Of a stretch of 64,000 nucleotides of DNA, positions 26,175-41,100 are shown piece after piece; positions within the stretch are counted from its first letter, which is position 1; every line of letters begins with the position of its first letter. The notes below the pieces were generated by a model that searched no databases, had not been told where the DNA came from, and worked only from the letters and a program-made list of their open reading frames with translations. Both the position numbers and the translations under genes were made by a program. Source of the DNA: Siphonodentalium dalli (taxonomy: Eukaryota > Mollusca > Scaphopoda > Gadilida > Siphonodentaliidae); NCBI GenBank assembly GCA_032622095.1, contig CP136066.1:92525319-92589318 (forward strand). Reading direction: 5' to 3'.

Positions 26175-29100
26175 CCCGTCGTGTGTGTGAGAGGGAGGGT
26201 GTGTCTGAGTGTGTATAACTCGGTCACGCTTTTGGCGCGATTATAACTTTTCAACCATGCGTGCAATGTGGCCCAAATATGTACCACGGCCTATACTGTG
26301 TCGTAAAAGATGACCCACTAAATTTCAAGTCGATTGGTCAAAGCAAACCTGAGATCTAACATGATCCAGAAATGCAGTATATACACTCAAGTATAGACAC
26401 TATTTCTTATGACCTTTGTCGAAATGACGTCATGTACGCAAACCCACATTAGCTTTCTATTGTCGACGAAACTTCCATGCGCGCTAACAGCGTTGTTGGA
26501 AATAGGCGCTAAATTAATTTGTCAGTTCATGTTGAGTGTGAATATAAGTCAAGAATGTTGATTGTGTCGCGGAAGTGCATGTACATATATAGTGGGGGTG
26601 TGGAGTCAAGACTCGAACGATCTAACGTCGTTGGGAATGGGTGCTAATATGGTATTTTAATTTGCCAGTTCGGTGTGAACATAAGTAATGGATGCTGTTT
26701 TTGATGAAAGTTGTGCATTGAGTGTTGAATCGAAGGAGTACCAGTATACCCGGAAGATGGCGAATGGACACAGTCTGATCTCCCACCAGTGGGTACCGGT
26801 ACCGTTTAGTAGATTCGCCGGAACTCAGTTAGAGAAACCATATTTCCGGGCCGGGACTAATAATACAGTGGAAGCAATACTGCCGACGCTAATTAATGCT
26901 CTTTTCATATTTCAGTTGAATGCAAATCTGATAAAAGAATGTTTAAAAAATCAAAAAGTGCGCGAAGCGCACGCTGTTTATAAGATAATATAATGTGCGC
27001 GAAGCGCACAAAGATGCCACAACTAAATAAAGGCCCCCGAATGGAGTCTGTTTCAGTTAGTATATAATAAAGTAAAATATCTTGATTGTAGCGTTCCATA
27101 TGTGCATGCATATATGTGGGTTGGGGTAATGGGGGGGGGGGGGTAGAAATACAGTTTTAGTGAAATGAAGTGTTCCCACAAATGGGCCGCGCAGTGCAGG
27201 GCGTGTGATCCTTAGGCTGCATGCTGAATACAGATTACAAAGGCGGTCCGTTCAAAATGAGCCGCAAACTCCCTTCGTCGTTGAATAAAGGCTCCTAAAT
27301 TGAGTATGTTTCAGTTGGTGTATAGTATTGTTTAAAGTAATATGGTGATTTTGTTTCGTTCAATATGTGCATACGCATATGTGTGCTGGGTGTGTATAGA
27401 ATTACGGTTTTTAGTGAAATAAAGTGTTCCAACGCGCATCCAAAAAAGAGAAGCATGACCATTCATGACCGCGAACACTAGAAAACAACAAAGAACATTT
27501 ATATACCCGTCATTTTGTGACGGGCAACCCCCTAGTATCTAAATAATTTTCCATTCCAGACGAGGTTAACTTCGGTGCATTGGGAGGCCAAATAAGATAT
27601 GTTTTTGCCCGAATTGCGGGTCAATATACTCCGATTGGAATACCAGGGTTTCAACATATCCTTGCCCAAATACGCATATAATCGACTTTAATGTGAGATA
27701 TGTAAAAGTGTGATTATTTGATTATGAAATAAGCCGATAATGGACTCATATCCGTTATTTCGCCTAGGGCTCAAGCCACAGTGAAAACATATGTTAAAAC
27801 GTGTATACCTTAAATTCTAATTATGCCTAGAATCGCCATATTATGAGTCGATAATGTGACTAACATGCTCTCTTTTTCATCACATTATCGACTCAAAATG
27901 AGGCGATCCTAAGCACATTGAAACAAACGATTATAGAAAGGGTTAAAGTTATCAGGAACACCTGGGTGTCAAAACGGAGTAGCAAATGTTTGCTATAAAC
28001 GGTGAAGATACTGTGAATATTGTTAGTGGAATCATTGCCTTATGTTTACAATCCAATAATTGGTCAAGAAAAAAATATTAACTATATACATGTGTGCGTT
28101 GTTCAAACGTTGTTTTCTCACAGGAAATGAGATTGGAATGTTCGACAACCCCAGTTGATTGTTATATTCTGCCAATAGAGATAGTATTTGAGTAACAACT
28201 TGTCAGTTTTATTCACTGGAACATATTGTAACAGTGAGGATATACTTAAAATTGCAACAACCCCACACGCTCGGTGTATTATGTTTTTGATGTTGGAGTG
28301 TGTGACACATAAATACGTACTTAAATTTGAGATTTGACGCCATCATTCGTAGTATATCCATTAACATCCCAGTATATGACGTTATGTTGGTTTTACGTTT
28401 GACAATAAATGGGTGGAGCTGCAAGTAAACGGAATATAACGTTGATTCATGCGACACTGCTCGCACCGCCCCGATATCAAGACAAGAACCAGGTTTATAG
28501 CCACATATATGAGTAACTTGTAACGTGTGTTACCTTTACTAACGGAAAATCACCTGATCCACGCAACTATTCCGCCTACATGCACTTACATGGTTAAGAA
28601 AGCGTCTCATTCGTGAATTTTCAAAAAGGTCAATTTCGAACTATCAATTTGAAGGAAAAAATAATTACCCCCTATAACAGCCGTATGCTATAGTAATATA
28701 ATAACAACCATTTACCATCACCATATGAGAGATATTTTCCATCTATGTAAAAAAGTGGTTTAAAAAACCCCCAGATTTGTTTTAGGTAGATCGATAGCGA
28801 ATTTGACAGGAATTATTTGCAAAAACCACCTTCAATTATCTGGACTATCAACGAACTAGGGTTTGCGTCCCGTCTACCATCATGACTGTATGTGTGAAAA
28901 TGAATCAAACAATTTTCATTGAATTATTCTGATTTTTTTGGCAGCCATTTGCATAACCTTTTTTTTAAAAGAAAAATCATCATAAAACTTCATAATATCT
29001 GAATAAATGAATCAGTATTGAGTGCTTATATCTGCCAGATCATTGAAAACGTTGTTGAATAGTACTTGATGTTGTTTTATGTTGTTTTGTTCCTTCAGCC

Positions 29101-32100
29101 AATAAAAACAATGTTCTAAAAATGACTGCCAAAAAATGTCAACATCTCGAAAACAGTCGATTCCGTGCATTTCCGGATAAATTCATACCAGAGCTCGTCG
29201 AATATTTTCTAGGCTGACACAAATGCGAGGTTGTGAAAATAATAATTTCAAAAATCTAAATCTGATAACTCTGAACTTTAAGGGATGGGTTCCTCGACTC
29301 AAATCAACTAAATTTTATTTTACCCCCTGAAGCCGAAGAGATCGTAATTTAGGGGCGTAAATCTCGTTGTGTATCTTTAATGTATCACAAATTACGGCTA
29401 CATGATCTCACCTCCACAGTGACAACCCTGATTGTAGACCAATTGAAGTGCTTGAATGTGTGGTCAAACAAATCATCATTAATCACTACGAGTCCTCTCT
29501 CTGAACTCCACTCGCCAACCTTAGACAGACTGCCGTCACCCTGGGTACTTGTAGAACATATCTGGAATATCTGGTCCAGCCGGTAATTATCTGTACCAAA
29601 TTGTATTATGCCTGACTCGCCTTCGAACGATATCTGCAATAATTATACGTCAATTGCTAGAAATAGAAACGTTTCGCATACGAATAGGGCTTTCCGTCAG
29701 TTGTCGTTTTTGCCATATATGTAGTTACGATTACAGTTTCGGGTTTGCAACAGATTTCACAAATACATCAGATAGTAATAATATCCTAATTGTTTCTTTG
29801 GTCCTCAATGTGGGAGTTTACAATGAGATTGTTGTCCTTACGTTGTAATTGTCATGTGATCTTCTCTCTTAGCGGCAATGGAATGAGTCATATGTACATA
29901 ATTCAAAATTAAAGACATATTATGTATTATGTACTTGTCCGGGAGCGTGACACTGATAAGTTAATAGTCGGGCGCTATTTCAACTGGGTGAATGTAACAT
30001 TACTAAAATCGCCGAAACTTTGAAGCAAATCGATCGTACCACTCCATAGAAAACATCGTTTCAACAACGCTCAATTGTAAATATTTACTACTCGATGCGG
30101 GACGCAAATATTGGCGATAAACTAACGAAACCGATTTCGCCATCGACAGTCGCTGTATTTAATAAATATATAAGAATGATGTGGGACTGTGTGTGTTGTT
30201 TATTTGGATAATATATATTTTAAAAATTACTACTTTGAGCATGAGTATTGTCAATTTATATTTGGTCACCCTATCGGTGTGTTTCACATCACATTGAGTA
30301 CATACTAATTCTGGCAGACAGTACTATATAACCTTACAGCTAGTGGTGAGAAGTTTGAAGAACACCATTTTCTCAAAGTTGTCAATTATGCGAAAAGTGT
30401 TTTGGAGGGTCCGAAAACTGTGCAATGGACGTAACCATTATCAGAAAAGTCTTCTACAGTAATGCCCTAAGTAATCGACTCCTTGACCTCATCAGAATTA
30501 TGGGTAACTTTTCAGGATTTAGTCGGAAATACGGCTTGTCGCCATTTGTAGGAAAGCTCTCAAACTTCATTTGAGAAATTTGCGACTCTGGCATAATGTG
30601 GTGAGAAGGGAACCAGCTATGAAGAACCAATCGAATCAAGTAAAGTAAATTCCTTCCTGGCCAAATGTAGCTCCACTGACGGACAATATTACCAATTTGT
30701 TAATAAAAATAATAAAAGCACTTCTTGGACGATTATCTCATGATGATATTTATTATATCGCATTCGTAAAGCTACATTTCTCCCCAGGCTCCATCGCCTC
30801 TTGCGAATTCTTAAAGACACACAGTTGATGCGGAAAAGCTTTTGGTGAGTCCTAAATCCGTCAATTCGCCACTTAAAAAATTGGTTACTGACATTCCGTA
30901 TTTTATCTAAAATGTGTAAAAGAAAATGTAAGGATATACCGTATGTGTATAACAAATGTGATGGCAGCAAAATTTCCAGCACATTGTGACGTAAAGTTAC
31001 GGATATTTTTCTCAGTTTATTTCGCTGACTAACTTCGCACGCTTCTGTAACTGTTTTCTTAATTCGCAATGGCTTACACTAGTTAGTGTATAACAGTATT
31101 TGTGAACACATTATTGGGGAAACAATACAAACATGATATTTTAGGTTTGACAAAGCTTTTTATTGTTTAATAAGAGCAGGTGTTCATGAAATTAATTGTA
31201 CCCTGCAACTCTTTGGTTATCCGATGTCTGATATCTCTGAAGTTTTAGTATGGATCGAATAAGCTCGTAATTAAAAATACCACTTGACCATGTTTGTTTA
31301 GTTGATTGTAATTTACGATATGGAATACTTCTTGCATTTTACACTTGATCATTCGCGGTTATCTCTTATCGATATTGCCGCTTTCTGTTTTGTAATCTGT
31401 TCTCCAATTAGGGAAAATAGTTGGCTCTCAAAATGTTAGAGCCCACTAGCATGTGACTCAGCAGAATTGCTCGTTCAATATAGTCAGATAAAGATGTCTA
31501 GTTGCCGAATGTCCATACATGCATGCAGATATATACGAAAATATTATATGCTATTCTCACAGGACGCAAGTTGTTGTATGCGGATTTAGATACTAAGATG
31601 CAAATGCTATAACATTTTCTCTCACATATACCGTCATTCCTTAACCGATCCCATGGAATTGATACTGATATAAATGGAATTCAACTAGTGTATTTATAAA
31701 CATGTGCACAAGTGCACTTGCACACATGTCATTAAGTGAGGCAATACACATCTCTGGAATTTCAAAGTTATAGTATGGTTCGAAATAACTCGTAATTAAA
31801 CATGCAACTTTAAATAACCATCTGCATTTAGTTGAATAACATTAATTTTATTGAATACTCCTTTTATTTTACACTTGATCATTCCCGGTTTCTCACCGCA
31901 TTTTGCAGTGTGCTCTAATTTGACCACTCGCGAAACCAAGTAAGGCTTAAAGGATCAAACGCGCGTTATTCCAAGACATTTTCAACCGACTAATTCCTTG
32001 GATCTGTCCAGCGACAAATCTTGAATTTCACATATGCTTAGCTTCATTGTATATAGAATATGGAAAGCCATTAAGAGATGACAAAACAATGTATATTAAA

Positions 32101-35100
32101 TGAAAATATAATTTTCTTATTTGTCCCTTTAGGTACCAAGGACTGCTAGAATAACTAATAATTTCGCACACCAATCCAATCACTAAATAGCTTATTGGCT
32201 TTGATCTATGAGAGGAAGCTTCATTTGTGTAATAATTGGTATTTACTCACCGTTTTAAGATTTTCGACTATGGGATCGTTGATGACCGAGAGCAGCCCAC
32301 CAGACACATGCGAACATAGTGTTACATCGGTGTTTCCTGACGCCGTTGTGGTGTTGATGGCGGCAATAGTTAAAGCTTGCACTGCGTCCCTCAGCGTTGT
32401 TGCAAACTTGTATCAAGAATATGAAGAAAACCATAGTCGGAAATGGTATATAACGCCCTCAAGATCATATTATTAGGCATATATAAAATACATTAGAGCT
32501 TGGGCCTTCACCTGTAGTGAAATATATTATTAAGGAACAGATAAACTACGAAATATATTACCTGCACTGTTTTTGCAATGTAGTAAACTTATAGAATTCC
32601 ATGTCAAAACAGCAACAATTTCCCAGGTTTTGAACTAGTGGAGCATCATCTGTACGGGTGTAGCTGGACTAACGATCCGTGGCATGATATAGAGGAGACC
32701 ACAATTCCTCGCTATGTGCAGTTATCAAAAGGAAGGGCAATGATGCTTTCTACCTGGCAGAACGAGGCAAGGTATACTACCGGAGAATTAGTATGCATGT
32801 GCAATTCTACTAGTGTAATTTTACCAGAGTAATTCTACCAGGGTGATTTATTAGGGTAAAGTTATTATGGTAGTACCGAGGTGCACTTTCAGAACCTTTA
32901 ACATTTACGATAATAGATTTGAAGCCATATGAATCACACATGTGATCACCTAAGGTGTTAAACACTGGATTTAGCCTACTTATTTATTAGAATAGTCTTG
33001 TACCATGCTGTTAACTTTTGAGTATGATACCGAGTTTGTTTTCCACTGATTAACGAACAGAATATGATTTTATTGTGACAAAAGAGACAGAAAATACCTC
33101 AGCCGAAAGATGTCCTATTATGAAATATATTGATCGCTCATAATTACTATAGTAACACAAAATAAACCATGGTTTACATTCCTCTACTCTGGTAAAATAT
33201 GGTATAGTCAGATATACAATGATATACTCTGATAAAAGCCATGTAAAGTTTATGTAAAATGACATATCCTTATAAATTCCAAGTAAAGGCATGATATAGC
33301 CCACGTACATTATGCTATTGTAAATCCTGATGTATTACCATTACACACAACACATTAACCAACATGGGAGCCTATGTACCAGCCAGTTTGAGATTGGTTG
33401 GACTCCATCTTGTAGTGTTGTTTCCGTTTTTGACCTTAACAAACCCACCCAAATTCTTGTTCCTGGTTGAAATACAGTTTGTAAGATCAGTAGCTTGAAG
33501 TCTGAACTGCTACAGTGACAACATACCAGACTTTAGTCTAGAAATAGGACTAAGATTCATAATATCATTCCCGTCGTATCACTTGTATATTATTGTACAG
33601 TCACTTTCCCAGTTCGGGATAACTGATCGCATTCTCTCTGCACAAACTTTCTCGGTTGATTTGCATGGTCATACATTGTTCCAAGACATAAGAAAACATA
33701 TTCTCTACACTATTTATAATGGTTTTTAGGTCGAGCTTCAACGAAAAAAAAGTATTTGGTTCTGAAATTACCCTGCTCATTTTTCCCAGTTCGGGATTTT
33801 TTTTGCCGGTTCGGGATAACTTAATGTTTGACATTGCTGTTAACTTATCTGTCATTTTATGTGTATTAATATTTTATTTTATGTGATTTTATGCTAATTT
33901 CTTTCAAAAGAATGCATATTTGAGCTAATAAAATTGCTTTATGAGTGCGTGATTGGCTTTTGAAAATGACTGTTGAACTGTTGATATCATGTTTTATTCA
34001 GTTTAGGAATCTTTTTATTTTTTGTTGAAACCTGCAGTGTTTGCTTGATTCCAATGGTCATCTCATGTTTCTTGATGTGATTCTAAAACATTTACTCTCC
34101 ATTATTAAAAAAAATTGTCTTCCTAATGAATAATTTGTTCAAAGAAGAGAAAACAATACTACTAAAGGAATATGTTTGGCCAGTGTAAAAAATATGCATG
34201 CAATGGTCTACAAATAGAACGTTTAATGCAGCAACACTATCTTTGCATTGCTATGTGGTGTTACCCTTGGTGGGGTTTCTTTTGGCATGAGAGATTTCAT
34301 CTCTATATGTCAAGGTCATACACAAAGGTCAAGGTCATTCACCAAATTATTGGCTTTTTTCATATCGGGTCATACATTTTCTACTCACTGATTTTACATA
34401 TCTGTTTTGAAGACGTTATCTTTGCTCCGAAATAATCTGTAGCGTATGTGCTACATGGAGAACTGCATTATTGTTGAAACCGACATGTCAGTCATGATAT
34501 ATAGGCCTTTAAACTTGGTGACCATTTTCAAAAATGGGTCAAAATCAGTTATTTCCCGAATAGTAGAGGCAAGAGCCTCTACTATTCGGGAAATAACTGA
34601 GCTTTGTGTATGACCTTGACATATAGAGATGAAATCTCTCATGTCCAATTTTTGGCTCCCGTGTGCATTTTGTGAAGAAATATAGCCACTATGCTCATGA
34701 TGTTGCTTGATATCTGGGGCACCAGTAAACAAATGTTAGACACCTGTGGGTTGCGACTGGGTGGATTTATGACGTCATCAAGATGGCCGCCATCCAAAAT
34801 TTCAGAGTATGCACTGAATCAGTTTAATTAATAGCTAGTAGTGAATGTATGATAGGAAATATAATATTTCTCTACTGTTGTGATACTATGATAACAGACT
34901 TTAACAGAAAAATTTATCACATTTAACCAAGATGGCCGCCAAAATGGCGACCGAAGTTCGGGAAAATGATGAATTTTCACACATGTCTCTTAAAACATTC
35001 ACGGTTGTTTGAAATTGGTGGCTAATAGCAACTTAATTTTAAATACATTTGAATACCTAACCATTTGAACATGATAATATGTCATAATTTAGGTCTTATT

Positions 35101-38100
35101 CCTACAAAATGTCGTCAAAATGTGAATTCATAAATATGATATGAAATTTTACCAAATATCGATTTTGTAATTCGAGCCAAGTGTTAGCCAGAAAATAGCT
35201 GAATTTGATGACAAACATTTGCAACAGGTTTAAACATATAGATTGCCATATAATTACATGCAAAAAAGTGCATCTGTATTCAAGATGGCAACCAAAATGG
35301 TTGCCAAAATTGATAAATCACTAAAATTTGTCAAATTTTCTTTGATATCACTCCTAATGTGCGATTTAGTGAATATTGGTGAATATATTTGCTCCGTGTT
35401 GACGTAATAACATGGAGATATGAAACAATGTGAATAGTTTGTGAACAATGGCTGTTTATACTCAAAAATTCTAGAGAATGAAACGACGAAAATGAGATGA
35501 AATCATCAAAATGGCAACCATGAACAATTTAAGAGTTGGCATTGAGTCTGGGAGGAAAATTTAGATAGTGAAATGATTATGTTTCGCGACCAATAATACC
35601 ATTGCATTGGATCACACTTCCTCTTGACGGTGCAATTTAGACCTCAAAATCCAAGATGGCTCCCAAAACGGCGACCGAAATTCTAATAATTGATGATTTT
35701 CACACTCGCCTCTTAAATTATTCACAGCGGTTTGAAATCGGTGGCTACTAGCAACCTTATTTTGAATAAATTATACTATCTAATCATTCGACAACCATGA
35801 TATGTTAGATTAACATATTATTATCCATTTGAATCTAAATTCAGGATGGTGACTCAGATGGTTACCAAAATGGAGAAATCATCCAAATTTGCTAGTTTTC
35901 ATTGATAACGCATCTAAGGTGGGTTTCAGTGACTACTGGTAAACATATTTGTTCCCCTGTTGACAAAAGTGTCAGGAATGCTGATACAATCTGATACAAT
36001 ATGAATATTTTTCGAACAGTAGCTCCGAGATTTCATGAGAATGGAAACAGAAACCATGAAAAGTAGATAAATTCATCTGCTGTTGACCTATTTGAAAATA
36101 TCCAAATCTGAATATATGCTGATTACATCCATCATTACATGTACATCGGAAATGTCCTGATTGGGTGACTCGACTGGAGAAAAATCCCTACCTCAACAAT
36201 AAGGCTGTCGGTATTGAGCAATACTTTAATTACTTCCCCTTGATATCGCCCCCCTTATGGGGTTTGGATAATAATTTGTCACTTGACTCCTGTATTGCTC
36301 ATGTAATGCCATCACACTAAGTCAATTCTACCGAAATTCAGCTGCTCACGGATATTAATTGAATGGACATCACACAATGCAGTACCCAAAACAGTAGCGG
36401 CATATAATGCGTTGACATTACAGACATCTTCCATGTTAACAAGCTTAATAATTAGTGTATACTAAGTCCAAATATAAGAATAGGAGCTAATATTTGTGTG
36501 ATTCGTTCTTATTAATATATGTGTACGAGAACACAGGTATGCTTTTGTGAAACTGAGAAAATTTACAATTACTCGTCCTTGAATAACATCTAGTTCAAAT
36601 TGTGTGTGCATCAGGGGATTATATGACAGTAATTGCTTTGTCGCAGACTGCCAAACGAGAGCGTTCAGATGTAAGCTCTATGTGTTTCTGCGAAGAAGAA
36701 TCGCATTGGCTAATTTTTACCAGACCTCTGCTTATTACATGTGATCTATAGCGACTAGAGATAAATTATGTTCAGCTGTGGAGCTCTGGACAGCTCATAG
36801 GTCAACTCACTGACTCCGTGCCCAAGATTTGCGAAAGCGTGTCTGATTTTGATCGAGCTAGGATCGGAAGATAGCCTCATATAATGTGTTCAATTGGTAT
36901 ACATGTGTATTTGAGTTCCACAGAGATAGTTTTCTGGACATCGCATATACTGCAATTTCGTTCCGTGTATGATCCCCATCTTCCTGTGCAGAACTTATGC
37001 ACTCATCAAGTTTATATTAGATACACCCATGTCATATTTGTCACATGTGTTATCGAAGTTCTTTCATGCTTGCGTTATGCGGTCTCATCAAAATGGCATA
37101 CAAGAAACATATTCACAACAAAATTTCTTTAAATGCCTGCATTTCTGTAATTGTATCGGCTATCGACAATGTTCCAGATAAAATTGATAATAATTTCTCG
37201 CACCAATGCACAGTTCGACTTGGCCGTAGAGGCAATTCAACTCACCGACATGTTGAGGTACATGTATTATTATTGGGTGGAAAGTTTGTAGTATTATTTC
37301 CAGATGTTTTATACAGGAACATTTGATATCCCACTACAATGAAATCAGGTCTGCAGAAAACTCAGGTCGTTAAACGTTGAAATCTTATACCTTCCTGTGC
37401 AATAGTTTAAGTAAATTTCAGTTATGGACTCTTCAAATAGCTTAAAATCCACAATCTTCTCTCAACTCAAGCATAACATTGTTATCTATTACTTCCAACC
37501 AGAAAATTCTATAAACTACATTTGTTCGATGGACAATTAAAGGATTTCGTTCGAGATTGCGGGGTTTCTGTGATTCGAAGATCTTTACTTTCTGTGAACT
37601 AACAGTTTATGTATAATGCTAATGAATGTCCCCATGTGGACGTTTTGCAAGAATTCTTAATAAACGTTCCATTAAATTATCTTGATGACCCGTCACTGTA
37701 TTCATTACTTCGATGCACCATCATATGGCATGGTCCAAAGATGAGCTTCTGGTGTTTCGATGAGGTATTTCATCAATAAATATCCAGGCGCTAGGCATAG
37801 GCATTTTGATTTCACGATATTTTATCGTTGACAACCAGGAAGAAGTTGAGGAGCCGTTATTGTCACTTGCTGGACTCGACATGGAGAATGACAAACCTTA
37901 GGCTATTTTTGCCCGATACTGATATTTTGACATATTCTAAAATAAACTGACAAGCATTAACTCGGTTATGTGCACAGTTATGTTAGACTACATCGAAGTG
38001 AATATGCAAGGTATCTGCTATGAGGTCAGCGGCCGTATTGAAATTGATTTATTAAATCTGTATTATGGACTCTCCATTCCACAACCGAAGCAAACATTAT

Positions 38101-41100
38101 ATATGGAGTCTCTGATATGCAGTCCGAGAGTTTTGTGGTGAGCTCTGTTAGCTTGCGAGATGAGTTTGTAATTCAACTGTAGTTGCTGGGGTGAGTTGGT
38201 TGTAAATAGACTACCATCAATGTGACCATCTATTGGACGAAGTAACAAGAGTGGTACATGTGCTGACTCACGTCTTGAGAAGTGTGACAATGTCTCAACT
38301 ATTCAAACGAATTTCGGGTGGTCAAACACAGATATGCCAAAAACAAGAAACTGAACAATGCAATATCCCCTTATTGTATCTTATTAGACACAACTGTTTC
38401 ATAATTAGATACGAAATAATGTTTGCACTAACATGTAATGCCTGTGTATTTCTAAGTTGAGCAATTATATTTCCCGGTAGAAGTATGATAGCAATGCAAC
38501 TTCGACTTCGATGAAGTCAAGGTGTGATATTGTTCCTGAATCTTCTAAATTTTTGTGGCCGGGCGAAATCAACGTGGTCAACAATTCATCAAGAATAGGC
38601 AACGAATAAAGCAGATCTGTCCCAAACGAAATAATATAGTCATAAAGTTGGATTTCTGTCTGTATTATGACTGCAGGGATTCTTTTGCGTTCGAGTACTC
38701 GTTATGCTCTTATAATGATACAGTCAGCACATATCCGGTTTGACTTCCTTCCCAGGAAACGGGCAGGATCGTTTAAATTATATTGGGCAATTTCATGTTA
38801 GGTTTCTAAGAGTCCATTCTAATATATTCTCGATTATAAACAAACTATGTTTGGTCAAACATAGTCACAATATACCTTAACATGAAAGTATTTAATTTAG
38901 ATTAGGAGAATATATCCACCTCCTTTGCTAAATGCCGTTTGAGAATATAAAGATTTGTCACATTTTATAACTGAGTTTTTTTGGGGGCCATTCTGGCGAC
39001 CATCTTGGGTCAAATAGATCAATGTCGAGTGTAATTGAATTACACTAACGATATTTAAAACTGTGTACACTTTTGTTTATTTTAGTATGCCTATTTCTGT
39101 CCAATGTTAATCTAGAACCTCGAGAAGCAAGTTTAGTTGTGAAATTACATAGCGCATTATTTAATTTGCATTTTTCGGAGTATGGACAACAATTAGACAC
39201 AAATTATAACATAAGTAATATGTACTTGGTGTCATAACTGATAAAAACAAAGACAATTCCTACTCGCCACAGTTTACAAATAACCGAAAATGATGTAAGG
39301 GCATGTGTAACAATTCAACACATTTCTATATTTCGGTCGCCATTTTGACAGCCATCTTGGTTTTTTTATCAATCTTGTTCTTTCAAAAGGAAGCTTGGTG
39401 CAATTTTATCATTTCCGTAGAAATATTTATCATTTTCTGTGTTAAATTTTCTTCCTCACTCAGTGCCCATTCTACAATTTTGTGTGGCTGCCATGAAGAT
39501 GATTTGACTCAATTTTTGTGGTATAATACTGTTGAATTCTCGGTTATAAGTAGATATATGGTTCACCAAATTTACAAATTATTCCATAAGTCCATGGATT
39601 TCAGCGAAAAAGTAGCACATATTCACATATATTTACTTTTCCCCAACACATGAGTGATATCAATAAAAATTGGACAGATTTTGGTGATTTCTCCATTATG
39701 GCAGCCATCTTGGCCGCCATCTTAAACGAAAATGCACTATTTTCAGTGTAGCTATATGGCAATTCACATATTTAAAACATTTTTACATTATCTTCATCAA
39801 ATTCAGTTATTTTCTGTTCAACTCTTGGCTAGAATCACATAATTGAATTTTGGTTAACTTTCATAGCACATTTTTGAAATCACATTTTAAAGATAGCTGG
39901 CAGGAATGAGATCCGAAATATGATTTATTATGTTGTAGAAATGGTTGGATACTAGAATTTAATCAAATTTAGGTCTTTATTCGTTACAAATTTCAAACAT
40001 CGGTTAATGATTCAAGAGGAAAGTGTGAAAAATCATCAATTTTCCGATTTTCGGTCGCCATTTTGGCGGCCATCTTGGATTATGGTAGCTACTTTTCTCT
40101 CAAATGGAAGTATGGTGTATTAGTTTCACGTCGGTGGTGAGATAATCAAATTATTATAATAAATTCACAAGTAGATATTAATCAAACTGACTCAGTGCAT
40201 ACTGTGAAATTGTGTATGGCGGCCATCTTGATTACGTCATAAATACACACAATCGCGACCCCAAGGTGTCTAACATTTGTTTTCTGGTGCCTGAGATATC
40301 AAGCAACGTGATTGGCATAGTCGCTATATTTCTTCACAAAGTGCACACGGGAGTACACAAGAGCCTCTACTACAATATATCATGCTTCTGTGTAATCCAG
40401 GCGATTGGTGCATGGAAAAGTAAGAATTACACAAATTATGATAAAAGCATGAAACTTGCCACATATGTTCCTTGGACCTTACTGATAATTTTCAGATATA
40501 GACCCAATCGAGATTTGGCCCTGCTTAACAACGGTTGCTAGGCAACTACCCGAAAGTATAAAATGCTCATATAAGGAGGCAGTACAGTATTTTATTCAAC
40601 TTTAGTTCGTTTGAATTGCATATTTGAGGTATATTTGTGACATAGGATGAATTACACAGACTTATGACGTCGTTTCCTATCATAATATCCATCACAACTG
40701 TTGCTATGCAGCTACCAGACAGTAAAATGTATAATCCCCACTCTTCTTGATGGCATTTTGGACCAGCATAGATGGTAGATTTGTCTTAACTACATTTTAT
40801 ATATGCTAATACATCACATAGTGTATATTATAATAATATAGATGGATGGTTTCTGCTGTTGGAAGGTGTCATTGCGATCGTTCTTAAGAGAACAACCCAT
40901 ATTTTTAATTTTCAAAAGCATCAATGATCATAACGCAAGTTGTATCTGATGAACACAATTGACTATTCTGCCTTATACACATTGAATACTAACATTTATG
41001 ATGCATCTTGATTAATTGTTACTATTTTAAAGGCACGGGCGGCGTTCGTTGCAGAAAAATTTATATTTGTTCAAATCGCCATCAACAGAAGGAACACCAA

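Noticed and set aside
30689-31069. 126-codon minus-strand frame
   Set aside because: Rich in Arg, Leu and Ile from AT-rich DNA, no family pattern, inside an iGluR intron and not matching any missing receptor part.
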